This document shows, in pieces, positions 1-6,438 of a stretch of DNA of 7,180 nt. The notes below the pieces were generated by a model, which searched no databases, was not told where the DNA came from, and was given only the letters and a program-made list of their open reading frames with translations. Position 1 is the stretch's first letter. Each line of letters starts with the position of its first letter. Made by a program: the position numbers and the translations under genes. The stretch covers positions 1 through 7,180 of the forward strand of contig JAEXNS010000047.1 in assembly GCA_023439605.1 (NCBI GenBank), given 5' to 3'. This DNA comes from Bacillota bacterium (GTDB lineage Bacteria > Bacillota > Clostridia > Oscillospirales > Ruminococcaceae).

Positions 1-1620
1 TTTGATAATAATACTGTCGGTTTTGTAGTCAAAGTCGTTACTAAAAAACGCCTTTGAAATTGTGTTATTTATCAACTCCTTAATCTTATTAATCGGATAT
101 CTAACGCCCATATCACTGTATGAAATATCGATTAGATTCTCAACTGCATCCTCTGTAATCTCAATTTTGACAGTTCGTTTTTCTGAAATTTCTTCCACCT
201 TACACCTAATCACCCTTTGCATATTCTCTCTAGGCAACTTGTGAAAATTTATAACCTGTGATATTCTTCCTGCAAGCTCTTCAATCATTCCAACCTTTAT
301 CAAATCCTCGATTGTAAGTGTTTCCCCAAAATCAAAATGTTTCTCGACAGCGTCAGTTTCCTCGCAATAATCGATATTAAACCCGATTTTGATTTCTTGC
401 TTTTCTTTTCTTTTACTTTTTCTGTATTCTTGAAACGTGCCCATAAATACGCACATTGTCAGTCCTGTGTCGAAGTTCTTGTTGAAATTCTTGTCACTGT
501 CCTTTATCGGCACAATCGTTCCTTCAGCAAGAGTGAGCAGATTTGCCTGTATCGAATCGTTGACGTTTCCGTTATTACTGTAACTTGGAATACATTTCTT
601 GTCCGCCTCGTCAAAAAAACAAATGCAAACACCGTTAGTATCTGGATATTGACTTAAAATTATCTGCGGAATTTCACTGGGATCAGTGCCTTTGAACCCT
701 TCCTCCGTAACACGTGACAGATCAATCTGCACAACGGGAATAGGCAGGTCATATTTTGAGAGAAACGCCCTCAGCGTTCGGTATACCTCCGTCTTTCCGC
801 AGCCACTCGGACCTACAAGTGCAAAATTTTCTGCAACAAACGTAGTACCGAGGGCAACACTCTCAATGTAGGTATATATCAAGTACAGCAGATTTATCAG
901 CTCCTGCCCTTGCCCCTGTATGCGTTTTTCAAAGTACTCACGCATTATCGTGGGAGTTATAGCACGAAAACTTCGCTCCACCTTCTTATGGTATGGAAGC
1001 CTCTTACATTCGACTTTCAGCTTCGAAAAAGACATTGCTGACATTTCATCATTCGCAAGAACTAGCCCTGACAGGTCATATGACCTGCTGTTTCTGCACG
1101 AAACAATGCCAATAATATTGGTATTGTCGACAATGTAATGTGCAAATGTATCGCCAGTTAGCATCAAAGTTCTTGCAATTAAATCGCACTCTTCACCCTC
1201 GACAAAGTCGTACTTGTCAAACTGCTTTTCGTTAGAATAGAAAAATGCCGTTTTATCTTTTATTTTCTCCATTATACAGATGTTATTCATATGCCCACGT
1301 ACAGATGTCTTGCTCTCTTTTACTTCCTCGACGATAAACGCAGCGATGACATTCTTATATTCCTTAAGCTTGTAAACCCCATATTCGAGATTTCCGAAGC
1401 TGTAGCTGTCAAGAACAATTCCTGTCTTCCCGTTGTCTGCTATGTATATTTTGTAAGGAAGATCATCCGCGTCTGCATATTTACTATCGGCAAGCTCCAT
1501 AGCACACATTGAACAGTAAATTCCATCATCTATTTTAGAATAGTATATAGCATCCCCGTCGCAAAATCCGCATTTACAGAGTGTGCAGCATTTTTCAAAA
1601 AACTCTTGTTCCTTTTTCAT
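1..1620 (-). CDS. ClpX-like AAA+ unfoldase with zinc-binding N-terminus (gene E; C-terminus outside window)
   Basis: 540 residues are visible and no stop is reached, so the gene continues past base 1. The N-terminus has Cys pairs C12/C15 and C36/C39, spaced much like the ClpX zinc-binding domain, plus an extra C17/C20 pair. The AAA+ core starts near residue 222 with GQGQ at 236-239 (ClpX has IGQ..A here). It then shows Walker A GPSGCGKT (270-277), pore loop GFKG (308-311; ClpX GYVG), Walker B CFFDEAD (334-340), an EGT after the second pore region (366-368), sensor 1 near 389-396, IGF (412-414), arginine finger AGR452 and sensor-2 GVR (505-507). Residues 45-215 are an insert not found in ordinary ClpX, which is about 420-430 residues in total. 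Expected role: ATP-driven unfolding of protein substrates in the cytoplasm, perhaps for ClpP. The start ATG overlaps the upstream stop as ATGA. The family assignment is firm; the substrate and ClpP partnership are unknown. Confidence 0.9.
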   Translation of the reverse strand, partial: MKKEQEFFEKCCTLCKCGFCDGDAIYYSKIDDGIYCSMCAMELADSKYADADDLPYKIYIADNGKTGIVLDSYSFGNLEYGVYKLKEYKNVIAAFIVEEVKESKTSVRGHMNNICIMEKIKDKTAFFYSNEKQFDKYDFVEGEECDLIARTLMLTGDTFAHYIVDNTNIIGIVSCRNSRSYDLSGLVLANDEMSAMSFSKLKVECKRLPYHKKVERSFRAITPTIMREYFEKRIQGQGQELINLLYLIYTYIESVALGTTFVAENFALVGPSGCGKTEVYRTLRAFLSKYDLPIPVVQIDLSRVTEEGFKGTDPSEIPQIILSQYPDTNGVCICFFDEADKKCIPSYSNNGNVNDSIQANLLTLAEGTIVPIKDSDKNFNKNFDTGLTMCVFMGTFQEYRKSKRKEKQEIKIGFNIDYCEETDAVEKHFDFGETLTIEDLIKVGMIEELAGRISQVINFHKLPRENMQRVIRCKVEEISEKRTVKIEITEDAVENLIDISYSDMGVRYPINKIKELINNTISKAFFSNDFDYKTDSIIIK

Positions 1621-2027
1621 TGTGTTTCCTCCTTGTGTTCTCTGTTTTCGTCGTAAATCGTAAGTACTCTGCCTGACCTTATCTCTTCAATAAGCTCGTT
1701 TTGTAAACCGATAATCATTCCATCATGGCCAACAACATCGTCTTCATAGCTGTATATTACATCTTGAAAGAAGATATCAAATATTTTACCGTGAAGAACA
1801 AGTTTATCGTATGTAGAAAACCTTTTCGTTGTCCGGATAATAAGCTGTGGTGCATCATCGTAGGTTAGTGCAGTCAAATACCAAAGACCCCTAATCTCGT
1901 ACTGCATATTTTCCTTTATAAACTCACGTACTTTTTTCGATTTCTCACGAAACTCCAAAGTTTTGCTTTTTTTCGTGTAGTCGGGCAGAGTAATCATAAG
2001 GCGTTCGATTTCGTATGATATGTTCAT
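1617..2027 (-). CDS. Conserved small protein D, paralogue of protein A; coupled to the ClpX-like gene
   Basis: 136 residues, unrecognised, soluble, with no signal peptide or membrane segment. Residues 31-130 align without any gap to residues 54-153 of the 268-residue protein A upstream. Over the first 36 positions of that block I count 20 identities, centred on GLWYLTALTYDDAPQ (47-61); the DVIY motif (89-92) and YD..R (125-129) are also shared. The start has a good ribosome site (AAAGGAG, 7 nt before ATG). The stop overlaps the ATG of the ClpX-like gene by 4 nt (ATGA), which normally means translational coupling and roughly matched expression. From this context I infer an accessory or adaptor role for the unfoldase; the sequence itself shows no catalytic motif. 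The tail (residues 127-136) is highly charged and could be flexible. Confidence 0.85.
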   Translation of the reverse strand: MNISYEIERLMITLPDYTKKSKTLEFREKSKKVREFIKENMQYEIRGLWYLTALTYDDAPQLIIRTTKRFSTYDKLVLHGKIFDIFFQDVIYSYEDDVVGHDGMIIGLQNELIEEIRSGRVLTIYDENREHKEETQ

Positions 2028-2062
2028 ACTGCTACTCCTTTCATTCTTGTAAATGGGTTAAG

Positions 2063-2548
2063 TCATATTATCTTCAGCAACGATAGAAGAACAGTAATCA
2101 AAACCCCATCTGTAATTGTCATTATAATAAACCCTGGGATCGAATATTCATCTTCTTTCGCGTCAAAGGCAAGCAATCTCGCTTCTTCATTTCTTTCATT
2201 TATCTCTTTCTCATTAAAATCCTTAAGCAATGACTTAAGCCTTGAATTGAGAATAAACGTTACAATAATTGCGGCGACGGTAATTAACATACTTATTCCC
2301 AAAGCATTTGAAAGCTTTGCATTCAGACTACTTTTTGTCATCAGAATTACAAGAATAATGAACATTTCAATAAACAAAAAAATCATTGCCTTTGAATAAT
2401 GAGGAGCAGTTATTCTGTAATTGTATCCATCATTTCCGTATTTTATAGCTTTTGATTTTCCAAGAATTTTAAAATTTAAGACATATAAAACCACCATAGC
2501 AAGAATTGCAATACCGATGCTTGATAAAACCGATAAAAATGTGTTCAT
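2063..2548 (-). CDS. Small four-helix integral membrane protein C
   Basis: 161 residues, unrecognised. Four hydrophobic segments are visible: about residues 4-25, 54-70, 79-101 and 138-159. A short loop (71-78) joins helices 2 and 3. Helices 3 and 4 are separated by a charged stretch (102-135) rich in Lys, Glu and Arg that should form a cytosolic helix, including KDFNEKEINERNEEAR (109-124). The first loop (26-53) is basic and aromatic. There is no cleavable signal peptide and no catalytic motif. ATG is preceded by AAAGGAAC at a normal distance. It lies 56 nt after gene B and 35 nt before gene D, so it is most likely co-transcribed. In context it may anchor the cassette to the membrane or be the membrane component it acts on; both are inference. 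Confidence 0.82.
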   Translation of the reverse strand: MNTFLSVLSSIGIAILAMVVLYVLNFKILGKSKAIKYGNDGYNYRITAPHYSKAMIFLFIEMFIILVILMTKSSLNAKLSNALGISMLITVAAIIVTFILNSRLKSLLKDFNEKEINERNEEARLLAFDAKEDEYSIPGFIIMTITDGVLITVLLSLLKII

Positions 2549-2604
2549 AGTGTTTGTTCCTTTCGTAACCGTGTTGTATTTTGTCTGTTCCGAGTTAAAG
2601 AAGT

Positions 2605-3156
2605 CTATTTGTTTTCATCTGCAACAGGTATTCCATTTTCTTTGCAAAACGAAACCAGCTCCTCCCTTGTGAAAATATTCATTTTTGAATTGCTTATCAT
2701 AGATCTTCTTTCTTTGCCGTCCCTGTCAACAATGCTCTTTATAACTTTATATTCGTCATCTTGACCATAACATCTTGCAACATATCCAAGCATTTCTTGG
2801 ATATGATTGTCCTGTTCATCGGTCAATTCATCCAATAGTCCGTCATAAAGATAACGTGCTAAGAAAAATCCGTCCTCGTCAATGCAATACTCCAGTTTAT
2901 CGTAAGGCAGGTCGGGTATCTGCTTGATTTCTTCTTTTGCGTTTTCTTCTCTGATAATTTCTCCGACATTTTTAATCAATGATTTCAACTCGTCGACGGT
3001 CATATCGTTGAAGTCTTTGTCAATACTGCAGCTGATATGACGATTGCCGTTTTCATCCTCGGTTACATTGTTTAATGTATAGGAACTTCCTCCCGCTTTA
3101 TTTGCTGAGCCGTTAAATAGGTTTGATAACTTATTGATAAAGCTTTTCAATGACAT
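2605..3156 (-). CDS. Acidic soluble protein B of unknown function
   Basis: 183 residues, unrecognised. Residues 1-15 (MSLKSFINKLSNLFN) could form an amphipathic helix, followed by a Gly/Ser/Ala-rich linker (16-25). The middle (40-125) is acidic and predicted largely helical, with KEEIKQIPDLPYDKLEY near 74-90 as its most distinctive stretch. The C-terminus carries FTREELVSFCKENGIPV (161-177), which resembles the helix-loop-helix of SAP or HeH-type small domains (T.EEL...C.ENGI). That resemblance is by eye only. GGAGA lies 7 nt before the ATG, which supports this start. It is preceded by a plausible promoter and followed by the membrane-protein gene on the same strand. The amphipathic N-terminus would allow peripheral membrane contact with protein C, but this is speculative. 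Confidence 0.82.
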   Translation of the reverse strand: MSLKSFINKLSNLFNGSANKAGGSSYTLNNVTEDENGNRHISCSIDKDFNDMTVDELKSLIKNVGEIIREENAKEEIKQIPDLPYDKLEYCIDEDGFFLARYLYDGLLDELTDEQDNHIQEMLGYVARCYGQDDEYKVIKSIVDRDGKERRSMISNSKMNIFTREELVSFCKENGIPVADENK

Positions 3157-3223
3157 AATTTATTCTCCTTTGTATTTTAAGAAATAGCCGAATAAAAGTA
3201 AAACTAACTACGAATTACTCTAT

Positions 3224-3229
3224 ATTATA
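3224..3229 (-). promoter_or_regulatory. Possible -10 box for genes B to E
   Basis: The minus strand reads TATAAT about 67-73 nt upstream of the gene B ATG, in a 190-bp AT-rich spacer. The -35 is poor (TTACTA at 16 bp). TTAACA, a better -35 match, is too far upstream. A second promoter here would let B-C-D-E be expressed independently of A. Confidence 0.4.
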
Positions 3230-3346
3230 TTTCAGAAGTTTTGTATAGTAATATATAGTGTTAACGTGAAATAAAATAATTCAAACCCTTCCTATAAAAG
3301 TTTCATGGCTTTTGAAATTTAAAATTTTTGAAAAAATCCAGTAAAT

Positions 3347-4153
3347 TCATTTTATCATAAACCTTGACTTGATTTCTTTTTCTGTACCAAGCTCTAGATG
3401 CTGAAAATCATCTGTTTCTGTTATGAAATAATCTCCTCTGTAGCTAATTTTTATAATCACTTTTCTAATAGATCCATTTGCATCCTCTTCTTTGGTAAAT
3501 GTAATTTGTAATTCATCGCAAATTATATCAACGCCTTCAATATAATATGGAAAGTCATCTCGTCGATTTTCTCCATAAAAGTCTTTTTTAGCGAGTTTAA
3601 GTGCACTTTTCAAATTAGGACATTTAGTAAAGATGAAATCTCTTTCTCCATTGCTCATCGCAAGTGTCTCCATCACATAATCAACAGTATCATCTTTCCT
3701 GTCTAAGTCATATACTGCTACAAATTTTTTATCAAAAAGCCATTTTATAATCTCTATATTTTCAATGCTATTTTCATAAATAGGCTTTTTTACATCATAA
3801 TCATAATCATAAATCACATCAAACTTAATAAAGTCCTCTATCTCCCTCATTAATTTCAGTCTCTCAATAGAACTTTTCATTGGTACGGTTCTCAAAAGAA
3901 TTTGAGGTGTAATATCATAAGTCGGTATAGTTAAAAGCCATAGTCCCGTAATAGTGTCACTTCTGTTTTCCTCAATATATTCTCGTGTTTTTTTCAATTG
4001 GTTGTACATATCCAAATTTACGTTTGTTTCAGAAAAAAAGGGTATGCATTTAATTTCTTCCAAAAGATGTATGTCTTCGTTCGCCTCGATTTCAAACTTA
4101 TTGCCGATTTGTTCCAATTCTTCAAGTTCACTAAAATCACCCAGATTTATCAT
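3347..4153 (-). CDS. Conserved protein A, long paralogue of protein D
   Basis: 268 residues, unrecognised, cytosolic. I place the start at the ATG at 4153, not at the further upstream ATG at 4186. AAAGGAGAA sits 6 nt before the 4153 ATG, whereas the longer version has no ribosome site and would translate the Shine-Dalgarno itself. Residues 54-153 match protein D (31-130) without a gap: KK.RE.I.EN, then GLWLLTIPTYDITPQ (70-84), RT (88-89), DVIYDY (112-117) and VYD..R (147-152). The first 53 residues are acidic. The C-terminal 110 residues are absent from D; they look like an alpha/beta domain ending in strands (ITFTKEE, KVIIKIS, DYFITETDD). Gene A has its own promoter at 4205-4213. No clear terminator follows it, so readthrough into gene B is possible. 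It is more AT-rich than D, suggesting an old duplication or separate acquisition. Confidence 0.83.
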   Translation of the reverse strand: MINLGDFSELEELEQIGNKFEIEANEDIHLLEEIKCIPFFSETNVNLDMYNQLKKTREYIEENRSDTITGLWLLTIPTYDITPQILLRTVPMKSSIERLKLMREIEDFIKFDVIYDYDYDVKKPIYENSIENIEIIKWLFDKKFVAVYDLDRKDDTVDYVMETLAMSNGERDFIFTKCPNLKSALKLAKKDFYGENRRDDFPYYIEGVDIICDELQITFTKEEDANGSIRKVIIKISYRGDYFITETDDFQHLELGTEKEIKSRFMIK

Positions 4154-4204
4154 AATAAATTCTCCTTTTTTTAGTATATCAAGCATTTCTTTTGCTATGG
4201 TTGT

Positions 4205-4213
4205 ATTATATCA
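4205..4213 (-). promoter_or_regulatory. Extended -10 promoter for gene A
   Basis: Read on the minus strand this is TGATATAAT: a consensus TATAAT with the TG of an extended -10 element. No good -35 is present at 17 bp (TTTCAA), which fits extended -10 promoters. Transcription would start near 4198, giving a leader of about 45 nt before the ATG at 4153. It lies downstream of both terminator hairpins, so gene A starts a new transcription unit. Confidence 0.65.
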
Positions 4214-4244
4214 CAAGGACGATACATTTGAAAAGGTTAGCAAA

Positions 4245-4293
4245 TACACAATTTTTCGAAAAATCAATCCACGATTTTATTAAAAATTGTGTA
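4245..4293. repeat. Long imperfect palindrome upstream of the gene A promoter
   Basis: A 12-bp perfect outer stem (TACACAATTTTT, 4245-4256, with 4282-4293) is followed by a 3x3 internal loop, a 6-bp inner stem (4260-4265 with 4273-4278) and a 7-nt loop. Its left arm lies about 30 bp upstream of the -10 box of gene A and its right arm overlaps the start of the tandem repeat. It could be an operator, or an RNA hairpin at the end of readthrough transcripts. Confidence 0.6.
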
Positions 4294-4315
4294 CAGAAGG
4301 ATCTTGACAAGAAAA

Positions 4316-4350
4316 AAACAGCAGATAGCATCAGTCGTTTGATACTATCT
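4316..4350 (-). terminator. Degenerate second terminator hairpin
   Basis: This is the hairpin of the second repeat unit. An 11-bp stem (4323-4333 with 4340-4350) contains one position that pairs only as G-U, and only on the minus strand. A T7 tract (4312-4318 read in reverse) starts 4 nt after the stem. It is likely a weaker backup to the hairpin at 4387-4432. Confidence 0.55.
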
Positions 4351-4386
4351 TTTTGAAAAATCGTGTACAGAAGGGTCTTGACAAGA

Positions 4387-4432
4387 AAAAATAGCAGATA
4401 GTATCATTTGTTTGATACTATCTGCTATTTTT
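4387..4432 (-). terminator. Strong rho-independent terminator after the 640-residue gene
   Basis: A perfect 20-bp inverted repeat (arms 4387-4406 and 4413-4432) encloses a 6-nt loop. Read on the minus strand, the core GATACTATCTGC arm runs into T6 then CTTG, a classical intrinsic terminator beginning 6 nt after the TAA of the 640-residue gene. The A/T-flanked stem is symmetric enough to work on the plus strand as well. Confidence 0.88.
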
Positions 4433-4438
4433 GTTAAC

Positions 4439-6361
4439 TTATAGTCTGAGATACTCCTCAATTAATAGGCGAATATCTTCATTAAAAAAATCATCATCCG
4501 ACATAGAAAATAGCCCATCAAGAAATTCTGTACGCCCAGAGTCATAATTATTATACGTTTCTGACCAATAATGTTCTTCAATAAGCAAATACACCTTCCA
4601 TTCCTTATCAGTAAATAGAAGTTTATTTAATATAATTTCATCTATCGGCACAAAATAATGATTACTTACTTCTGTCAATTTCCTAAACTCAATATAATTC
4701 TTTCGTTGATTACTATTAATCTCCTCTTCTTTTATAAACTCCTTGTTTAAAAATTTTCTTATTATCCTCAAATTCTGTTTAGTAAATTCTTCTTCCTGCA
4801 ATAGCTTTTCACAATCATCAATTATTGGTATGTCTTTTGAAAATTGGCAATTAGATTGCTTTTTCTCAAGAGCTTTAAAAATATCATCTTTATCTTTTTC
4901 GCTCAATGAAATATATTTAAGCATATACATAAAATTACTTAAGTATCCTCGCAGAGAAAATGCAAACGGATATTTAATCACTCTCTTTTGAATTATAGTA
5001 GGTAATTTTTCAAAAAAACTTAACCCTTTGTCATATACTAAATCTATATTATATAGCTTAGATCTCTCGGTTTTTTGTACGAAATCACATTGTTTTAAAA
5101 GCTCATCATAAATTTCTTGAATATAATTTCGCATAAATACTCTGTCCTTGTTAAAATATTTAAAAATTTTAGTCATTTTTTCAATATCATCTTCTTTTAA
5201 CTTAAGGATAATATGCTTTAGTTTGTCAAAAGTATTTTCATAACAACCTTGAACGTTATCTGGTTTATAAAAAACACTGTTTTTAGTTTTTTTACTTATT
5301 GCAAGTTGGGTTTGAATAAATTTGTTTAAACCATCATCATAATGGCCAACTTTAATTTCTAGCGTTTGCTCTATGTAAGGTTTTAAACCTACGCACCATA
5401 AATTCGTAAAGCATTTATTATAAAAATCTTCAACTAAACAAATAATCACATCGATAGTTATATTGTCCTTTATTTGAGTAAGCTTTTCAAAAATAGAGAA
5501 AACGTAGTTTAAACTTTTTATAAGTTTAGGAGAGTTGAAGAAATCAAAAGAAAAAAAATCATCTAAAGTTACTATACATTCAGAAGAATTTATATAATCC
5601 TTGATAAAATCAAAATCGAATATATCCAAAAAATTAACAGTCAATTCTAATAAGGCGGTCTTAACTTTGCTATGCACATTATCTATAATTGGTTCAACCA
5701 TTCTATACAAATTATTGTTTATACACGCTACAATCTTTTCGTTTTTAACCGTTGCAACGCCATTTACTAAGTATGTAAACAGAATGCTATTTTTTTGATT
5801 ATTTTTCGTCGAATTATCGGAAAAATCTAAATCAATCATAAAATCTTCCGGTAGCAATATTCTTTGAATATTCTTTAATATCTGTAACTGTTGTTCTGTG
5901 CTCCAACATCTGAATTCAATCACGTTAGCGGTATATTTTTTTTTTCGACCAGAAACATTCGTACGATCTAAATTTAATATCTCCCCTAATATTGCTTTGT
6001 TTTCTCCTATTGTTGGAAACTTATTTAATATATAATTGATGAGTTTATAAAAATTGTCAGAATTAATATGATAATAAAAATAATTGCCATGTAGATTAAA
6101 TCGCGATCTTCTATCAATGTATTCATTCACATTTTTTATAGTTTCTGAAGTCAAACTTTTATCCATAGACAAATTTGTATCTTCTCCTATTAACTTTATC
6201 CACTCACCAATTGTTCCTTTTTTCAATTTACACTCATCTTCAATATCTTTATGAAGTATATTATAATCATCAATATTTTTTTTTAAGTCTTTCAAAAAAT
6301 TTAGTTTTTTATTTTTCTCAAAATTTTTTTGTGATTCCTTTTGAGTAATTTCACATTCCAT
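4439..6361 (-). CDS. Orphan 640-residue protein with HTH-like N-terminus
   Basis: 640 residues, unrecognised. The start is supported by GGGGAG about 8 nt before the ATG. Two N-terminal stretches share the spacing of a helix-turn-helix: KDIEDECKLKKGTIGEWIKL (38-57) and NKAILGEILNLDRTNVSGRK (121-140). In each, an Ile/Leu helix is followed by Leu-x4-Ile/Val-Gly/Ser and basic residues, so this may be a duplicated DNA-binding module. The remainder (180-640) is almost entirely Lys/Glu/Ile/Leu/Phe-rich helix and acidic near the C-terminus, with no nuclease, ATPase or protease motif I can see and no membrane segment. The gene is much more AT-rich than the ClpX-like gene, which suggests recent transfer. 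It stands alone: about 230 bp from the helicase and closed by a strong terminator. It could be a sensor or effector protein of a defence island, or a large regulator. Function is unknown. Confidence 0.8.
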   Translation of the reverse strand: MECEITQKESQKNFEKNKKLNFLKDLKKNIDDYNILHKDIEDECKLKKGTIGEWIKLIGEDTNLSMDKSLTSETIKNVNEYIDRRSRFNLHGNYFYYHINSDNFYKLINYILNKFPTIGENKAILGEILNLDRTNVSGRKKKYTANVIEFRCWSTEQQLQILKNIQRILLPEDFMIDLDFSDNSTKNNQKNSILFTYLVNGVATVKNEKIVACINNNLYRMVEPIIDNVHSKVKTALLELTVNFLDIFDFDFIKDYINSSECIVTLDDFFSFDFFNSPKLIKSLNYVFSIFEKLTQIKDNITIDVIICLVEDFYNKCFTNLWCVGLKPYIEQTLEIKVGHYDDGLNKFIQTQLAISKKTKNSVFYKPDNVQGCYENTFDKLKHIILKLKEDDIEKMTKIFKYFNKDRVFMRNYIQEIYDELLKQCDFVQKTERSKLYNIDLVYDKGLSFFEKLPTIIQKRVIKYPFAFSLRGYLSNFMYMLKYISLSEKDKDDIFKALEKKQSNCQFSKDIPIIDDCEKLLQEEEFTKQNLRIIRKFLNKEFIKEEEINSNQRKNYIEFRKLTEVSNHYFVPIDEIILNKLLFTDKEWKVYLLIEEHYWSETYNNYDSGRTEFLDGLFSMSDDDFFNEDIRLLIEEYLRL

Positions 6362-6430
6362 AAGTCAACTCCCCCTGTTAATTACTACTATTAATTCTTT
6401 AATTAAACACTAAATCCGTGAAGTTCTTCT

Positions 6431-6438
6431 ATTTTATA
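6431..6438 (-). promoter_or_regulatory. Weak candidate -10 for the 640-residue gene
   Basis: The minus strand reads TATAAAAT about 70 nt before the start codon. I see no convincing -35. A 6-bp inverted repeat (TTAATT at 6391-6396, AATTAA at 6401-6406) lies between this box and the ATG and might be an operator. The 6362-6590 spacer holds nothing else I can support. Confidence 0.28.

Larger units (their letters stand above)
4282..4433. repeat. Tandem direct repeat, about 74 bp, two copies
   Basis: Copy 1 is 4282-4355 and copy 2 is 4356-4433. Both begin AAAAAT(T/C)GTGTACAGAAGG, continue with TCTTGACAAG (itself a short inverted repeat) and end in a hairpin. They differ by a few substitutions, a 1-nt length change in an A-run, and loss of about 5 nt (GCTAT) at the end of copy 1. 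The terminator has therefore been duplicated as a unit. Confidence 0.88.

Noticed and set aside
62..1512. Plus-strand open frames opposite the left-hand gene
   Set aside because: They lie antisense to a continuous minus-strand frame with unmistakable AAA+ motifs, and none has a convincing ribosome site or protein-like composition.
3300..3346. Terminator after gene A
   Set aside because: The stretch is A/T-rich but lacks a G/C-containing stem, so I cannot support a terminator; readthrough into gene B remains possible.
4154..4186. Upstream ATG of gene A giving an 11-residue longer protein
   Set aside because: The extension would include the ribosome binding site as codons and lacks its own Shine-Dalgarno; the ATG at 4153 is preceded by AAAGGAGAA.
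4303..4385. TTGACA in each tandem repeat as a plus-strand -35 box
   Set aside because: No acceptable -10 sits at 16-18 bp in either copy, and no plus-strand gene follows; TTGACA is part of the mini-palindrome.
4282..4433. CRISPR-like repeat
   Set aside because: Only two copies, directly abutting, without spacers, and explained by a duplicated terminator.
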